Assembly (NCBI GenBank): GCA_934438085.1
Contig: CAKSBC010000013.1
Location: 1 to 64,000 of the forward strand
Direction: 5' to 3'
Source: an uncultured Lachnospiraceae bacterium
GTDB lineage: Bacteria > Bacillota > Clostridia > Lachnospirales > Lachnospiraceae
Length of the DNA stretch: 64,000 nt
Part shown: one piece after another, positions 7,169-16,764 of the stretch
Numbering within the stretch: position 1 is the first letter of the stretch
How the letters are laid out: every line of letters starts with the position of its first letter
Program-made: the position numbers and the translations under genes
Notes under the pieces: generated by a model
Database searches by the model: none
What the model saw: the letters and a program-made list of their open reading frames with translations, nothing else
What the model was told of the DNA's origin: nothing

Positions 7169-8608
7169 TTACTGCATCATTTCTTCGTTTTCAGCTTCGA
7201 CTATACGCTCCATATTTATGACAGCCTTCTTAGCTTCTACGCCTGACTCAGCACAGTTATATTCCCAGTTCCAAGGATCCTTCTTGGTGATACCGTCTGC
7301 AAACGGAATGAAGATTGATGCTATACCAAATACAGCGAGGATCCAGCAATACCAAAGATTAGGAATGATATCAACTGTATTCATTGCTACACCGTAAGCT
7401 GTTGTAAGAGCTGCTGCTGAAAGAAGCTGTGCTCCGTAAGGAATGATACCCTGGAATACGCATGAGAATACGTCAAGCAGTGATGCGGTTCTTCTTGGGT
7501 CAACCTTAAATTCGTGAGACATATCCTTTGCCATTGAACCGCTGACGATAATAGCTACGGTGTTGTTAGCTGTTGCGCAGTCTGCAAGTGAAACAAGTGC
7601 TGCAATACCGAGCTGTGCTGACTTGTTGCCCTTCATCATGAGACCGAGCTTCTGTACGAGCCATGTAATACCGCCGTTATGAGCAATTATCTCAGAGATA
7701 CCTCCGCAGAAGAGTGAAAGGAAGAATACCTCGTTCATACTTGTGAATCCTGACCATATTGCCTGAGCGTAACCGGCAACGTCGATAGAAGCAGTTGCAA
7801 AACCAACGACTCCTGCTGCTGCAATACCTATAACCAGGCAAAGGAATACGTTCATACCCATAAGTGCCAGAACAAGTACAAGGAGATAAGGAATAACCTT
7901 AATAAAGCTGTATTCAAGCTGACCGATTTCTGTTAACTGTTCAGGTCTTCCGAATATGATGAGCAGTATCAGCGTGACAATAGCTGCCGGGAAAGCGATG
8001 AAGAAGTTAACTCTGAACTTATCCTTCATTTCGCAGCCCTGAGTACGTGTTGCCGCAATAGTTGTATCAGAAATCATTGAAAGGTTATCACCGAACATTG
8101 CTCCGCCTACACAAGCTCCGAGGAAAAGAGGAATGCTCAGACCGCCCTTATCGGCAACTCCTACAGCTATAGGAACGATAGCTCCGATAGTTCCCATTGA
8201 TGTACCTGTTGCAGTACCCATAAATGCAGAGATAATGAAAACGCCTGCTGCAAGGAATCTTACCGGAATAACGGAAAGACCGAGATTGATGGTGGCGTCA
8301 CGTCCGCCCATTGCTGCTGCTACTGATGAGAATGCACCGGCAAGCAGGTAGATCATGAGCATTGTAAGAACGTCGATATTTGCTGCACCGCGTGAGAAAA
8401 CTGCAAATTTCTCATTTATGCTGCCCTTTCCCATAAGGAAAGCAACAAGCACTGCAATGAACATTGCGGTTACAGAAGGGAACTGATAGAACGCCATGTC
8501 GACGCCCTTTGACTGATAGATAAGACCTGCCCCCAGATAAATAACTATGAATATTACGAAAGGGATCAGCGCCAAACCATTGGGTTTCTTGTTGAGGTTA
8601 GTATCCAT
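7169..8608 (-). CDS. Na+/H+ antiporter family protein (NhaC-like)
   Basis: This 479-residue integral membrane protein has about 11-12 hydrophobic segments and the NhaC/antiporter signatures GTATGTSMGTIGAIVPIAVG and GACVGGAMFGDNLSMISDTT. The repeated half is seen around SLADCATANNTVAIIVSG and GIIPYGAQLLS. It probably exchanges Na+ or a small substrate for protons, although related members carry amino acids or lactate/malate. The start ATG 8608 has GGAGGA upstream; an upstream extension has no membrane or ribosome-site support. It precedes megL on the same strand, but 700 bp and a terminator separate them. Confidence 0.82.
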   Translation of the reverse strand: MDTNLNKKPNGLALIPFVIFIVIYLGAGLIYQSKGVDMAFYQFPSVTAMFIAVLVAFLMGKGSINEKFAVFSRGAANIDVLTMLMIYLLAGAFSSVAAAMGGRDATINLGLSVIPVRFLAAGVFIISAFMGTATGTSMGTIGAIVPIAVGVADKGGLSIPLFLGACVGGAMFGDNLSMISDTTIAATRTQGCEMKDKFRVNFFIAFPAAIVTLILLIIFGRPEQLTEIGQLEYSFIKVIPYLLVLVLALMGMNVFLCLVIGIAAAGVVGFATASIDVAGYAQAIWSGFTSMNEVFFLSLFCGGISEIIAHNGGITWLVQKLGLMMKGNKSAQLGIAALVSLADCATANNTVAIIVSGSMAKDMSHEFKVDPRRTASLLDVFSCVFQGIIPYGAQLLSAAALTTAYGVAMNTVDIIPNLWYCWILAVFGIASIFIPFADGITKKDPWNWEYNCAESGVEAKKAVINMERIVEAENEEMMQ

Positions 8609-8802
8609 TATTTGTCCTCCAGTCTTGTGTAACAAGCCGTTATCCGAGTTGTTCGTTAGTTTGCACAAAAAACTTACTGTGAAACGCCCTCTTCTTGTAC
8701 ATATCATAACATCAACTTTTACAATTTTGATAAGAGTATTTTGAAAAACTTGCTATAAAAATAATTTATATAGCTTGGAAACTATGAAAAAGGTAAGAAA
8801 AT

Positions 8803-8818
8803 GCCGATAAAAGTCGGC
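8803..8818 (-). terminator. terminator after the secreted coiled-coil gene
   Basis: GCCGA/TCGGC stem with a 6-base loop, followed on the minus strand by ATTTTCTT. The stem is short. Confidence 0.5.
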
Positions 8819-8914
8819 TTTCAGGCTGATTCTTGTCGGCAATATGCTAAAAAAGAGTAACTATTTTTTTATATAGGGGACAAATTGCAAGAAATATTTG
8901 TAAAATTTTTGGCG

Positions 8915-9658
8915 TTACAATGCGTCTACTGCTGATATGTCATCGATATCAAGCTCGGCTCCGTCATCAAATGCAGCGGCTATTTCAGCCTCATCTGCAG
9001 GTGTTGTATCTACAGTTTCAGAGATGTCTGCTGCAGTTGTATTATCGGCTGCGGTTGTATCGGCAGCATCATTTCTGTCAGTAATAACTTCACCGGCTGT
9101 TTCCGTGGCGTTGGTTTCTGCTGTTTCAGGTGAAGCTTCAGTATCTTCAATGTCAGTTACATTACCGTCTTTAACAGCATTAAGATAAGCAAGCTTTTTA
9201 CTAAGAAGGTCTGCAAGATCCATACGGTCCTTTATCTGCTCATCCTGTACCTCGGCAAGCTTAATTAATTTTTCTTTTGCCGTTGAATAATCTCCGGCAA
9301 GACGTGCAGCTTTTGCATCGGCTCTTAAGGACTGCCTGTCAGAACGTGATTCCGTAAGCTCCATTCGTTTTGCCTTTATTTCCTCAGACATATCTTTAAG
9401 CTCATTGCTTATTGTCTTGTTAATGAGGCCGGCTTCCTTTACAGAATGCTGAGCTACAGCAATCTGTGTTGTAAGCTGCTTATTCATTGATATAAGCTCG
9501 CCAAGTCTGGTGCGCTGGGTTGCAAGCTCGGCGTTGTACGAGCTTAATTCTGACTTTCCGCTTCCAGCCTTTGATGCAGCAAATGCGTTCTGGGCTGCTC
9601 CTAAGCAAAGAATGCCCGAAAGCATCATCACACTTATTCTTTTCATGTTCTGTTTCAT
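8915..9658 (-). CDS. secreted coiled-coil protein with acidic low-complexity tail
   Basis: The 247-residue product is not assigned to a family. Residues 1-28 form a signal peptide (Lys/Arg start, SVMMLSGILCLGAAQ core, AFA cleavage). Residues about 35-165 are charged and heptad-like, rich in Leu/Glu/Lys, suggesting a coiled coil. From about 170 on the sequence is Asp/Glu/Thr/Ala-rich and probably disordered. The ATG at 9658 follows AAGGAGG; an in-frame extension further upstream lacks a ribosome site. It is transcribed divergently from a two-component system 178 bp away, so it is a candidate target or partner of that system. Confidence 0.75.
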   Translation of the reverse strand: MKQNMKRISVMMLSGILCLGAAQNAFAASKAGSGKSELSSYNAELATQRTRLGELISMNKQLTTQIAVAQHSVKEAGLINKTISNELKDMSEEIKAKRMELTESRSDRQSLRADAKAARLAGDYSTAKEKLIKLAEVQDEQIKDRMDLADLLSKKLAYLNAVKDGNVTDIEDTEASPETAETNATETAGEVITDRNDAADTTAADNTTAADISETVDTTPADEAEIAAAFDDGAELDIDDISAVDAL

Positions 9659-9762
9659 TTTTATTACCTCCTTGAGATTTTTTATTTGTTTGTTATGTGC
9701 ATAGTATAGCTTCAATATGCCTTTAAAAATACGGAAAAACTGAGGCAAAGCGCTGTCAAACA

Positions 9763-9791
9763 TTTACGCTTTTATTAACAGATGCTATTAT
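9763..9791 (+). promoter_or_regulatory. candidate promoter of the two-component operon
   Basis: TTTACG (9763-9768), 17 bases, TATTAT (9786-9791), about 45 bases before the response-regulator ATG. Confidence 0.45.
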
Positions 9792-9836
9792 TAGTGCTGA
9801 TAATTCTGTCATAAAAATTAAGGTAACGGAGAAACT

Positions 9837-10547
9837 ATGGCACAGCTGATTTATTTTGCAGATGATGAAAAAAACATAAGAGATCTTATAGAAGCCTTTT
9901 TAAAACAAGAAGGCTATGAGGTTGTGACATTTAAGGATGGAGATTCATTGCTTGCTGCTTGTAATGAGAAAATGCCGGATCTTGCAGTAGTAGATATTCT
10001 CATGCCTGGAACAGATGGACTCAAGGTTTGTCAGACTTTGAAGAAAAAAGATAAAATGCTTCCTATAATAATAGTTTCGGCAAAGGATAGTCCGTATGAC
10101 AGAGTGACTGGCTTTTCATCCGGAAGTGATGATTATCTTGTAAAGCCGTTCCTCCCGCTTGAACTGATATTCAGAGTAAAGGCCTTACTTAAGAGAAGTT
10201 CGAAAAATGCTGATAATTCCGAAGAAAATGTGGATACGAAATACAGCCTCGGCTCATTGGACATTTATCCTCAAAGGAGAAGAACGGAACTATCAGGTAA
10301 AGAGCTTATGCTTACACCCGGAGAATTTGATTTCTTATTATATATGATGAAAAATAAGGACAGAGCTGTCAGCAGAGATGAATTGTTAAAGACTATATGG
10401 CAGATGAATTGGGAGGCTGATACACGCGCAGCAGATGATCTGGTAAAAAGGTTAAGAAAGAAAATGAGAGATATTGGATCTGATGTATATGTAGAAACGG
10501 TATGGGGATACGGGTTCAGACTTTCAATTAAGAAGGAGCAGATATGA
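9837..10547 (+). CDS. OmpR/PhoB-family response regulator
   Basis: The receiver domain covers residues 1-120 with acidic residues Asp9/Asp10, phospho-acceptor Asp53 in VVDILMPG, and Lys in YLVKPF. The C-terminal winged helix (about 135-232) has the typical LTPGEFDFLLYM and VWGYGFR ends. It binds DNA as a dimer after phosphorylation. It overlaps the kinase gene by four bases (ATGA), so the pair is co-translated. The target is unknown; the divergent secreted protein is the obvious candidate. Confidence 0.92.
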   Translation: MAQLIYFADDEKNIRDLIEAFLKQEGYEVVTFKDGDSLLAACNEKMPDLAVVDILMPGTDGLKVCQTLKKKDKMLPIIIVSAKDSPYDRVTGFSSGSDDYLVKPFLPLELIFRVKALLKRSSKNADNSEENVDTKYSLGSLDIYPQRRRTELSGKELMLTPGEFDFLLYMMKNKDRAVSRDELLKTIWQMNWEADTRAADDLVKRLRKKMRDIGSDVYVETVWGYGFRLSIKKEQI

Positions 10548-11986
10548 AGGTCAAATCTATATTTTCCGGCATACTGATTCCGGTGTTAGCGGCACTTTTG
10601 TTATTTCCTCCGCTTTCCTGCGGAATATTTTATGTAAGTGCAGGACATTATGCTGAAACAGAGGCTGAAGATAATCTTATTAAACTTAGAGAAAATGTAG
10701 TTTCTATAATGTTTAAAACATTTTCTGCAGATGACGCAACTACTCCGAAGGAAAAGGTTGGAAGCTTCGTGCGCAGCGTCAATCCTATAGTTAGAGCTGC
10801 AGATGGAGACACGAGACTGATGATTTTTGCTTCTAACGAAGTTGTTGTATATCCGAGAGACCATGAAGAAAGAACGGCCATAAAAGAAGTATCGGATGCA
10901 TTTGCAGATTATCTGGCAAACGAATATGAAAAATTATCTGAGGAGCAAAACACTGTTAGGATAAAGACCAAAGAGGACGAAAGCTTTCTTGCGAATATCT
11001 ATATTCCTCCGATACATGCCAGAGAAATTGAGTATATTATTACCTATTGTCCGGTAGCGCGCATCGAAAGTTGGACTGTAAGAGCGTCCGTGCTTGTATT
11101 GCTTATTTCGGCAATATCGGCTGCAGCGGTTGGAGTACTGCTCTGGGCTGCAGCAAGGCATATTTCTGATCAGTTTGACATATTGTGCAGTGAAGCAAAA
11201 AGGATAGGAGGAGGCGATTTTAAACACATTGATAAAAGCTTTGACCTTAAGGAGGCCGAGGTGCTTAAATGTTCAATGGATGCCATGTCAGACATGCTTG
11301 AAAATACCAGAGAAAATCAAAACAAATTTCTTCAGAATGTTTCACATGATTTAAGGACACCACTTATGTCTATAGGGGGTTATGCACAGGGGATCGAGAC
11401 AGGAGTTTTGAATGACTACATGAGCGCGGCACATGTGATTTCTGAAGAAAGCGCAAGATTGACAAAATATATCGGTGATCTTATGACGCTTTCGCGACTC
11501 GAAAACGGAGAAAGCTTCGAGCTTGAAAATGTTAATATTAATGAATGTCTTTCTGATGTTTATGAGCATATGAACGGTATTGCTGTAAAAAACGGAATTG
11601 TGCTCGATATAATGCCGACAGATCCTTCGCTTATGGTTTATGCAGATCAGTCTCAGCTTATCAGGATCATAGAAAATCTTGTTTCAAATGCATTAAGATA
11701 TGCTGAAAGTTGGGTTTTAGTAAAGGCTGAGCGGATTTATGATGAAGACAATACAAAGATAAGAATAAGCGTTGAGGATGATGGGTGCGGCATAGCGGAT
11801 AAAGATCTTGCTCATATTTTTGAACGCTGCTATAAAGGTGAAAAAGGAGGCTTTGGTTTCGGGCTTGCCATAGCCTATAATGCGGCTAAAAATATGAATT
11901 CGGAACTAAACGCATCCAATAGACCTGATGGCGGAGCAGTTTTCGTTTTGAACTTTGCAGATGTAATGCATACATTAAATAAATAG
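10544..11986 (+). CDS. sensor histidine kinase
   Basis: The 480-residue kinase has TM1 (about 8-32), an extracytoplasmic sensor of about 145 residues with no recognised domain, TM2 (about 180-205), a HAMP linker, a HisKA domain with His268 in NVSHDLRTP, and an ATPase domain with NLVSNALRYA (N box), DDGCGIADKD (G1) and GFGFGLAIA (G2). It should autophosphorylate and pass phosphate to the regulator encoded just upstream. The G2 box is slightly unusual (KGGFGFGLAI) but keeps the glycines. Confidence 0.92.
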   Translation: MKVKSIFSGILIPVLAALLLFPPLSCGIFYVSAGHYAETEAEDNLIKLRENVVSIMFKTFSADDATTPKEKVGSFVRSVNPIVRAADGDTRLMIFASNEVVVYPRDHEERTAIKEVSDAFADYLANEYEKLSEEQNTVRIKTKEDESFLANIYIPPIHAREIEYIITYCPVARIESWTVRASVLVLLISAISAAAVGVLLWAAARHISDQFDILCSEAKRIGGGDFKHIDKSFDLKEAEVLKCSMDAMSDMLENTRENQNKFLQNVSHDLRTPLMSIGGYAQGIETGVLNDYMSAAHVISEESARLTKYIGDLMTLSRLENGESFELENVNINECLSDVYEHMNGIAVKNGIVLDIMPTDPSLMVYADQSQLIRIIENLVSNALRYAESWVLVKAERIYDEDNTKIRISVEDDGCGIADKDLAHIFERCYKGEKGGFGFGLAIAYNAAKNMNSELNASNRPDGGAVFVLNFADVMHTLNK

Positions 11987-12124
11987 AACAAGTATATCTA
12001 TAAAAACGAATAAAGAGTATCATATGGCAGCGCATCCATCAAAAATCGGCAGAAATAGCAAAAAACAAATCATAGAAATAGATGGATATGATTAAAAAAA
12101 ATAATATAAAATTTATATAAAGCA

Positions 12125-12153
12125 TTGAAACAGCCTTTTTACAGTGCTATACT
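12125..12153 (+). promoter_or_regulatory. promoter of the aspartate aminotransferase gene
   Basis: TTGAAA (12125-12130), exactly 17 bases, TATACT (12148-12153). It predicts an untranslated leader of about 130 bases before ATG 12292, in which I see no clear riboswitch. Confidence 0.65.
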
Positions 12154-12291
12154 TTGGTCTCAGGCGAGTTTATATAGATATTTCGGCATTTTGCTGCGAT
12201 AGCTTTGCCGGGTTTTAAAACCTATTAAAATATAAATAAAGTTTGACTTTATCTTATACAGATCAAAGAATATCCGAGAAAGGGGCCCAGT

Positions 12292-13626
12292 ATGAAGAAG
12301 TATTCAGAAATGACACCTGAGGAGCTTAAGAAGGAATATGAAAAGCTTCTCGATTCCTACAAAAAGTATAAGTATCAGGCATTAAGCCTTAATATGGCCA
12401 GAGGAAAGCCTTCACCTGCACAGCTTGACCTTTCCATGGGTATGATGGATGTACTGAGTTCTGATTCGGACTTAAGCTGTGAGGACGGAGCAGACTGCCG
12501 TAACTATGGTGTGCTTGACGGTATACCTGAGGCTAAGGAGCTTATGGCAGATATTATGGAGGTTAACCCGAATAACATTATTATATTCGGAAACTCTTCT
12601 CTTAATGTTATGTTTGACTGCATTTCAAGAAGCTACAGTCACGGAGTTATGGGCGCTACACCTTGGTGCAAGCTTCCTAAGGTTAAGTGGCTCTGCATCG
12701 TGCCTGGATATGACCGTCATTTCAAGATCACTGAGTATTTCGGCTTTGAGATGATCAATATCCCTATGCTTCCTACAGGACCTGACATGGATATGGTCGA
12801 AAAGCTTGTTTCTTCTGATGATGCTATTAAGGGTATCTGGTGTGTACCTAAGTATTCAAATCCTACAGGAAACTCATATTCTGATGAGACTGTTCGCCGT
12901 TTTGCAAGATTAAAGCCCGCGGCACCTGATTTCCGTATTTATTGGGATAATGCTTATACGGTTCACCATCTCTACGAACATAATCAGGATCACCTTATAG
13001 AGATACTTGCCGAGTGTAAGAGAGCAGGCAATCCTGATATGGTATATAAATTTGCCTCAACCTCAAAGATAAGCTTCCCTGGTTCGGGAATCGCTATGCT
13101 TGCGGCATCACTTAATAACCTTGAAGATATCAAGAACACCATGAACTATCAGACAATAGGCCATGATAAGGTTAACCAGCTTCGTCATGTTCGTTTCTTC
13201 AAGGACATTCATGGCATTGACGAGCATATGAAGAAGCATGCGGATCTTTTGAGACCTAAGTTTGAAGCTGTGATTAATATACTTGAAAAGGAACTTGGCG
13301 GACTTGGAATAGGAAGCTGGACAAAGCCTTTCGGAGGATACTTCATTTCCTTTGATTCAATGCCGGGTTGTGCAAAGCAGATCGTTTCTCTCTGCAAAAA
13401 AGCAGGAGTTCAGCTGACACCTGCGGGAGCTACATTCCCTTACGGTATTGATCCTAAGGATACCAATATCCGTATTGCACCGTCATTTCCGGGACTTGAT
13501 GAAATAAAATCTGCTATTCAGGTATTTGCACTTTGCGTCAAGCTTGCATCAATTGAAAAGATCATGAATGCAGCCGGCGTTAAGGAAGCAGCTAAGGCAG
13601 GAGATAAAACTGCAGATAAGGCTTAA
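12292..13626 (+). CDS. aspartate aminotransferase, subgroup Ic-type (PF12897-like)
   Basis: This 444-residue fold-type I PLP aminotransferase has the PLP lysine Lys259 in STSKISFPGSG, the Asp/Tyr of the cofactor pocket in YWDNAYTVHHL, PKYSNPTGNSYS, and a C-terminal Arg in NIRIAPSFP. The N-terminal SLNMARGKPSPAQLDLS is characteristic of the group once annotated MocR-like and since shown in some members to be aspartate aminotransferase. It likely interconverts aspartate and oxaloacetate in the cytosol. The C-terminus carries an Ala/Lys-rich tail of about 20 residues. AAAGGGG precedes the start; a terminator follows, so the gene is monocistronic. Confidence 0.82.
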   Translation: MKKYSEMTPEELKKEYEKLLDSYKKYKYQALSLNMARGKPSPAQLDLSMGMMDVLSSDSDLSCEDGADCRNYGVLDGIPEAKELMADIMEVNPNNIIIFGNSSLNVMFDCISRSYSHGVMGATPWCKLPKVKWLCIVPGYDRHFKITEYFGFEMINIPMLPTGPDMDMVEKLVSSDDAIKGIWCVPKYSNPTGNSYSDETVRRFARLKPAAPDFRIYWDNAYTVHHLYEHNQDHLIEILAECKRAGNPDMVYKFASTSKISFPGSGIAMLAASLNNLEDIKNTMNYQTIGHDKVNQLRHVRFFKDIHGIDEHMKKHADLLRPKFEAVINILEKELGGLGIGSWTKPFGGYFISFDSMPGCAKQIVSLCKKAGVQLTPAGATFPYGIDPKDTNIRIAPSFPGLDEIKSAIQVFALCVKLASIEKIMNAAGVKEAAKAGDKTADKA

Positions 13627-13689
13627 GGCCGTCAGATAATATACATTGCAGAATTACTTTAACGAATAATAATTATTAAGTCACATAAG

Positions 13690-13727
13690 GCAGTCGATAT
13701 CCGAATGATACCGGCTGCTTTTGCTTT
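13690..13727 (+). terminator. terminator after the aminotransferase
   Basis: GCAGTCGATATC (13690-13701) pairs with GATACCGGCTGC (13707-13718) with one wobble and one mismatch; a T-rich tail follows. Confidence 0.75.
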
Positions 13728-13754
13728 AAAAACTGTGAAATATTTTCTCAAACC

Positions 13755-13790
13755 TTGTAAATGGCCTGCAGATTTTGTATAATCTGCTTA
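13755..13790 (+). promoter_or_regulatory. ligA: ligA promoter giving a leaderless transcript
   Basis: TTGTAA (13755-13760), exactly 17 bases, consensus TATAAT (13778-13783), then six bases and the ATG at 13790. The predicted transcription start falls on the A of the start codon, and there is no purine-rich ribosome site upstream. Confidence 0.65.
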
Positions 13791-15799
13791 TGAATAATGA
13801 TGAAAAACTCAAAAGAATAAAGGAATTAACTGATCTTCTGAATTTGGCGAGTCGTACCTATTATCAGGAAGGCAGAGAAATCATGCCGAACATTGATTAT
13901 GACAGGTACTACGATGAGCTGCTGGCATTGGAAAAGGAGACCGGCTTCAGGCTTGCTAATTCACCGTCACAGAATGTCGGATATGAGATAATCTCAGAGC
14001 TGCCGAAGGAGAGACATGAAAAGCCTATGCTTTCGCTTGACAAGACCAAATCGGTAGATGAGCTTATTTCATGGATGAACGGGAAACAGTGTGTGCTAAG
14101 CTGGAAGCTTGACGGCATTACTTGCGTTGTGACCTATGAAGACGGAGTTCTGAAGAAGGCTGTAACGAGAGGAAATGGTGAGATCGGAGAGGTGGTAACG
14201 CCTAATGCTAAATTCTTCGACAATCTTCCGGGACAGATACCGTTTAAGGGTAAGCTTATAGTTCGCGGAGAGGCAGTTATTTCCTATAGTGATTTTGATA
14301 AAATCAATGAGGAGGTCGCCGATACTGCGGCACGCTACAAGAATCCGAGAAATTTATGCTCAGGCTCTGTAAGACAGCTTGATCCGTCAGTTACTGCAGG
14401 AAGACATGTAAGACTTATCGTATTCACGCTTGTTTCGGCCGAGGGCACCGATGCTGCACCGGAGGTTCCTGATTTCCATAACTCTTTTGCAGAAGGCTTT
14501 AACTGGCTCGAGAAGCAGGGCTTTGAGGTCGTTGAGCATATGTTTACTGATGCGTCGACTATCAGAGATGACATTCAGAGCTTTAAGGACAGGATACCTA
14601 CATATGATATTCCGTCTGACGGACTTGTACTGGCCTTTGAGGATGTTGCATATGGCATTTCACTCGGAAGAACAGCCAAATTCCCGAGAAACTCTATAGC
14701 ATTTAAGTGGCAGGATGAATTGGCAGAGACTACTCTCAGGAAGATCGATTGGTCAGGTTCGAGGACCGGACTTATTAATCCTGTAGCCGTATTTGATCCT
14801 GTCGAGCTTGAAGGAACTACTGTTACGAGAGCAAGCGTTCACAATGTCAGCATTGTCGAAGAGCTTCAGCTGGGTATCGGAGATATTATCAATGTTTATA
14901 AATCCAACATGATAATACCTCAGATAAATGATAACCTCACCCGCAGCAATACAGCGGTGATCCCGGATAAATGTCCTGTCTGCGGAGGCCCGACCGAAGT
15001 AAGACGCGATAACACAGCTGCACTCTTATATTGCCTTAATCCGGATTGCCCGGCGAAAAAGGTCAAGTCATTTGAGCTTATGGTCAGCCGTGATGCTTTA
15101 AATGTTGACGGGCTTTCGGAAATGACTCTTGAAAAGCTTATTGATGAGGGCTTTATCAAGGAGTACGGAGATATTTTCAGACTGGAAAGATACAGATCAG
15201 ACATTGCTGCACTCGACGGCTTTGGTGATAAATCGGCAGATAATCTGATTGAAGCAGCAAAGAAAGCATCCGAAACAGACCTTTACAGATTCCTATACGG
15301 TCTCGGAGTTCCGGGTATCGGACTCGCAGGATCCAAGGCAATATGCAGAGCACTCGGAAATGCGCTTGATGCAATTATGAATACCGACAAGGAAAAGCTC
15401 CTCGCTATACGTGATATAGGTCCTGTGCTTGCGGATAATTATGTCAGATTTTTTGCAGATGCCAAATGCAGAAATGCAGCACTTGATCTTGCATCGGTCC
15501 TCACCTTCAGAAAAGATGAGACTGAGTCTCAGGATATCGAGAAGATATTTGAAGGAAAGACATTTGTTATAACCGGCGATGTGCATCATTTTGCAAATCG
15601 CAGAAAAGTGCAGGATGTTATAGAGCTTTTAGGCGGAAAGGCTTCAGGCTCTGTTTCGGCAAAAACGTCGTATCTTATCAATAATGATATAATGAGCGCA
15701 TCTGCAAAGAATCAGAAGGCAAAGGAGCTGAATGTTCCTATTATAACGGAAGAGCAGTTTATAGAAATGCTGCCGGAGGACAGACGACCGCAGGCATAA
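13790..15799 (+). CDS. ligA: NAD+-dependent DNA ligase
   Basis: The 669-residue enzyme seals nicks in duplex DNA using NAD+. Seen in order: the Ia domain (YYQEGREIMPNIDYDRYYDEL), the adenylation core with Lys106 in WKLDGI, an OB fold, a four-cysteine zinc finger (CPVCGG and CLNPDCPAKK), helix-hairpin-helix repeats (DGFGDKSADNLIEA, GIGLAGSKAICRAL) and a C-terminal BRCT domain (GKTFVITGDVHHF). Start ATG 13790 is preferred over an in-frame TTG at 13775 because that TTG lies inside the promoter. It is slightly divergent from typical LigA (KLDGITC instead of KxDGxA), so a second ligA could exist elsewhere. Confidence 0.92.
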   Translation: MNNDEKLKRIKELTDLLNLASRTYYQEGREIMPNIDYDRYYDELLALEKETGFRLANSPSQNVGYEIISELPKERHEKPMLSLDKTKSVDELISWMNGKQCVLSWKLDGITCVVTYEDGVLKKAVTRGNGEIGEVVTPNAKFFDNLPGQIPFKGKLIVRGEAVISYSDFDKINEEVADTAARYKNPRNLCSGSVRQLDPSVTAGRHVRLIVFTLVSAEGTDAAPEVPDFHNSFAEGFNWLEKQGFEVVEHMFTDASTIRDDIQSFKDRIPTYDIPSDGLVLAFEDVAYGISLGRTAKFPRNSIAFKWQDELAETTLRKIDWSGSRTGLINPVAVFDPVELEGTTVTRASVHNVSIVEELQLGIGDIINVYKSNMIIPQINDNLTRSNTAVIPDKCPVCGGPTEVRRDNTAALLYCLNPDCPAKKVKSFELMVSRDALNVDGLSEMTLEKLIDEGFIKEYGDIFRLERYRSDIAALDGFGDKSADNLIEAAKKASETDLYRFLYGLGVPGIGLAGSKAICRALGNALDAIMNTDKEKLLAIRDIGPVLADNYVRFFADAKCRNAALDLASVLTFRKDETESQDIEKIFEGKTFVITGDVHHFANRRKVQDVIELLGGKASGSVSAKTSYLINNDIMSASAKNQKAKELNVPIITEEQFIEMLPEDRRPQA

Positions 15800-15922
15800 G
15801 CGGATATCGATCCTAAGTCTTAAGTATTAACAAAAGCAACAGCGCCAAGGCGCTTAGGCGATAATTACAGCAATCAGCCGATGGCGGTGCTGTTAAACCA
15901 TTCAATGCTCAGGAGGTTTTTT

Positions 15923-16576
15923 ATGTTTGAGAAGATGAATGAAGAGATATCAAAGCTCGGTGTTATACCGGTTATAGTTATTGAAGATGCAAAGAATGCC
16001 GTACCGCTTGCGGAGGCGCTTGAAAAAGCAGGTCTTAAGTGTGCAGAGGTTACTTTCAGAACAGATGCAGCCGAGGAATCAATCAGACAGATATCTGAGC
16101 ATTTCCCGGATATGCTTGTTGGTGCGGGAACCGTACTTACAAAGGAAAATGTTGACAAGGCGGTGGCTGCAGGTGCGAAATTCATAGTATCACCTGTATT
16201 TGATCCTGAAATAGTAGATTATTGCATAGAGAAAAATGTTCCGATCTATCCGGGCTGTGCAACACCTTCAGAGATAATGCAGGGAATTAAGAGAGGCCTC
16301 GGCATAGTTAAATTCTTCCCGGCAGCAGATCTTGGCGGAGCAGTGACTATAAAGGCTATCGCTTCTGCATTAAGAGGCGTAAAGTTTATGCCTACAGGCG
16401 GCATTAACAGAGACAACATGCGTGATTACTTAAGCATGGATTGTGTTGCGGCTATCGGAGGCTCATGGATGTGTAAGTCAGGCTTTATCTCAAACGGAGA
16501 GTTTGACAGAATCGAAAAGCTTACAAGAGAAGCGCTCTACAGCGCGGATAAGATCCGTGAGGAAAAGCATTCCTGA
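15923..16576 (+). CDS. eda: KDPG/KHG aldolase
   Basis: This class I (Schiff-base) aldolase of 217 residues splits 2-keto-3-deoxy-6-phosphogluconate to pyruvate and glyceraldehyde 3-phosphate. Lys130 in GIVKFFPA forms the imine; CAEVTFRT carries the catalytic Glu, and GAGTVL and PTGGINRDN form the phosphate site. The start follows AGGAGG at 7 bases; an in-frame ATG upstream lacks one. No edd or hexuronate genes are adjacent, so its pathway (hexuronate catabolism or Entner-Doudoroff) cannot be told here. Confidence 0.92.
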   Translation: MFEKMNEEISKLGVIPVIVIEDAKNAVPLAEALEKAGLKCAEVTFRTDAAEESIRQISEHFPDMLVGAGTVLTKENVDKAVAAGAKFIVSPVFDPEIVDYCIEKNVPIYPGCATPSEIMQGIKRGLGIVKFFPAADLGGAVTIKAIASALRGVKFMPTGGINRDNMRDYLSMDCVAAIGGSWMCKSGFISNGEFDRIEKLTREALYSADKIREEKHS

Positions 16577-16594
16577 TCGACATATTATAAAGAA

Positions 16595-16639
16595 AAGATG
16601 GACCCTGGGCTCTTATAAACCCTTGGTCCATCTTTTTTT
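16595..16639 (+). terminator. strong terminator after eda
   Basis: AAGATGGACC (16595-16604) and GGTCCATCTT (16625-16634) form a perfect 10-bp stem, with an inner GGG/CCC, then seven T. The A-run before the stem lets it act on the convergent EamA transcript too. Confidence 0.88.
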
Positions 16640-16764
16640 GAGCTAGCTTTTTCACAGCCTCTTTAATTTCAAATATTTTTTTAGATCTCACGGCTTGTTT
16701 ATATGCGCACATCTGGTCGTACAAGCTGATTCTCATACATATCTTAAGCCAGGTACATTTATAT

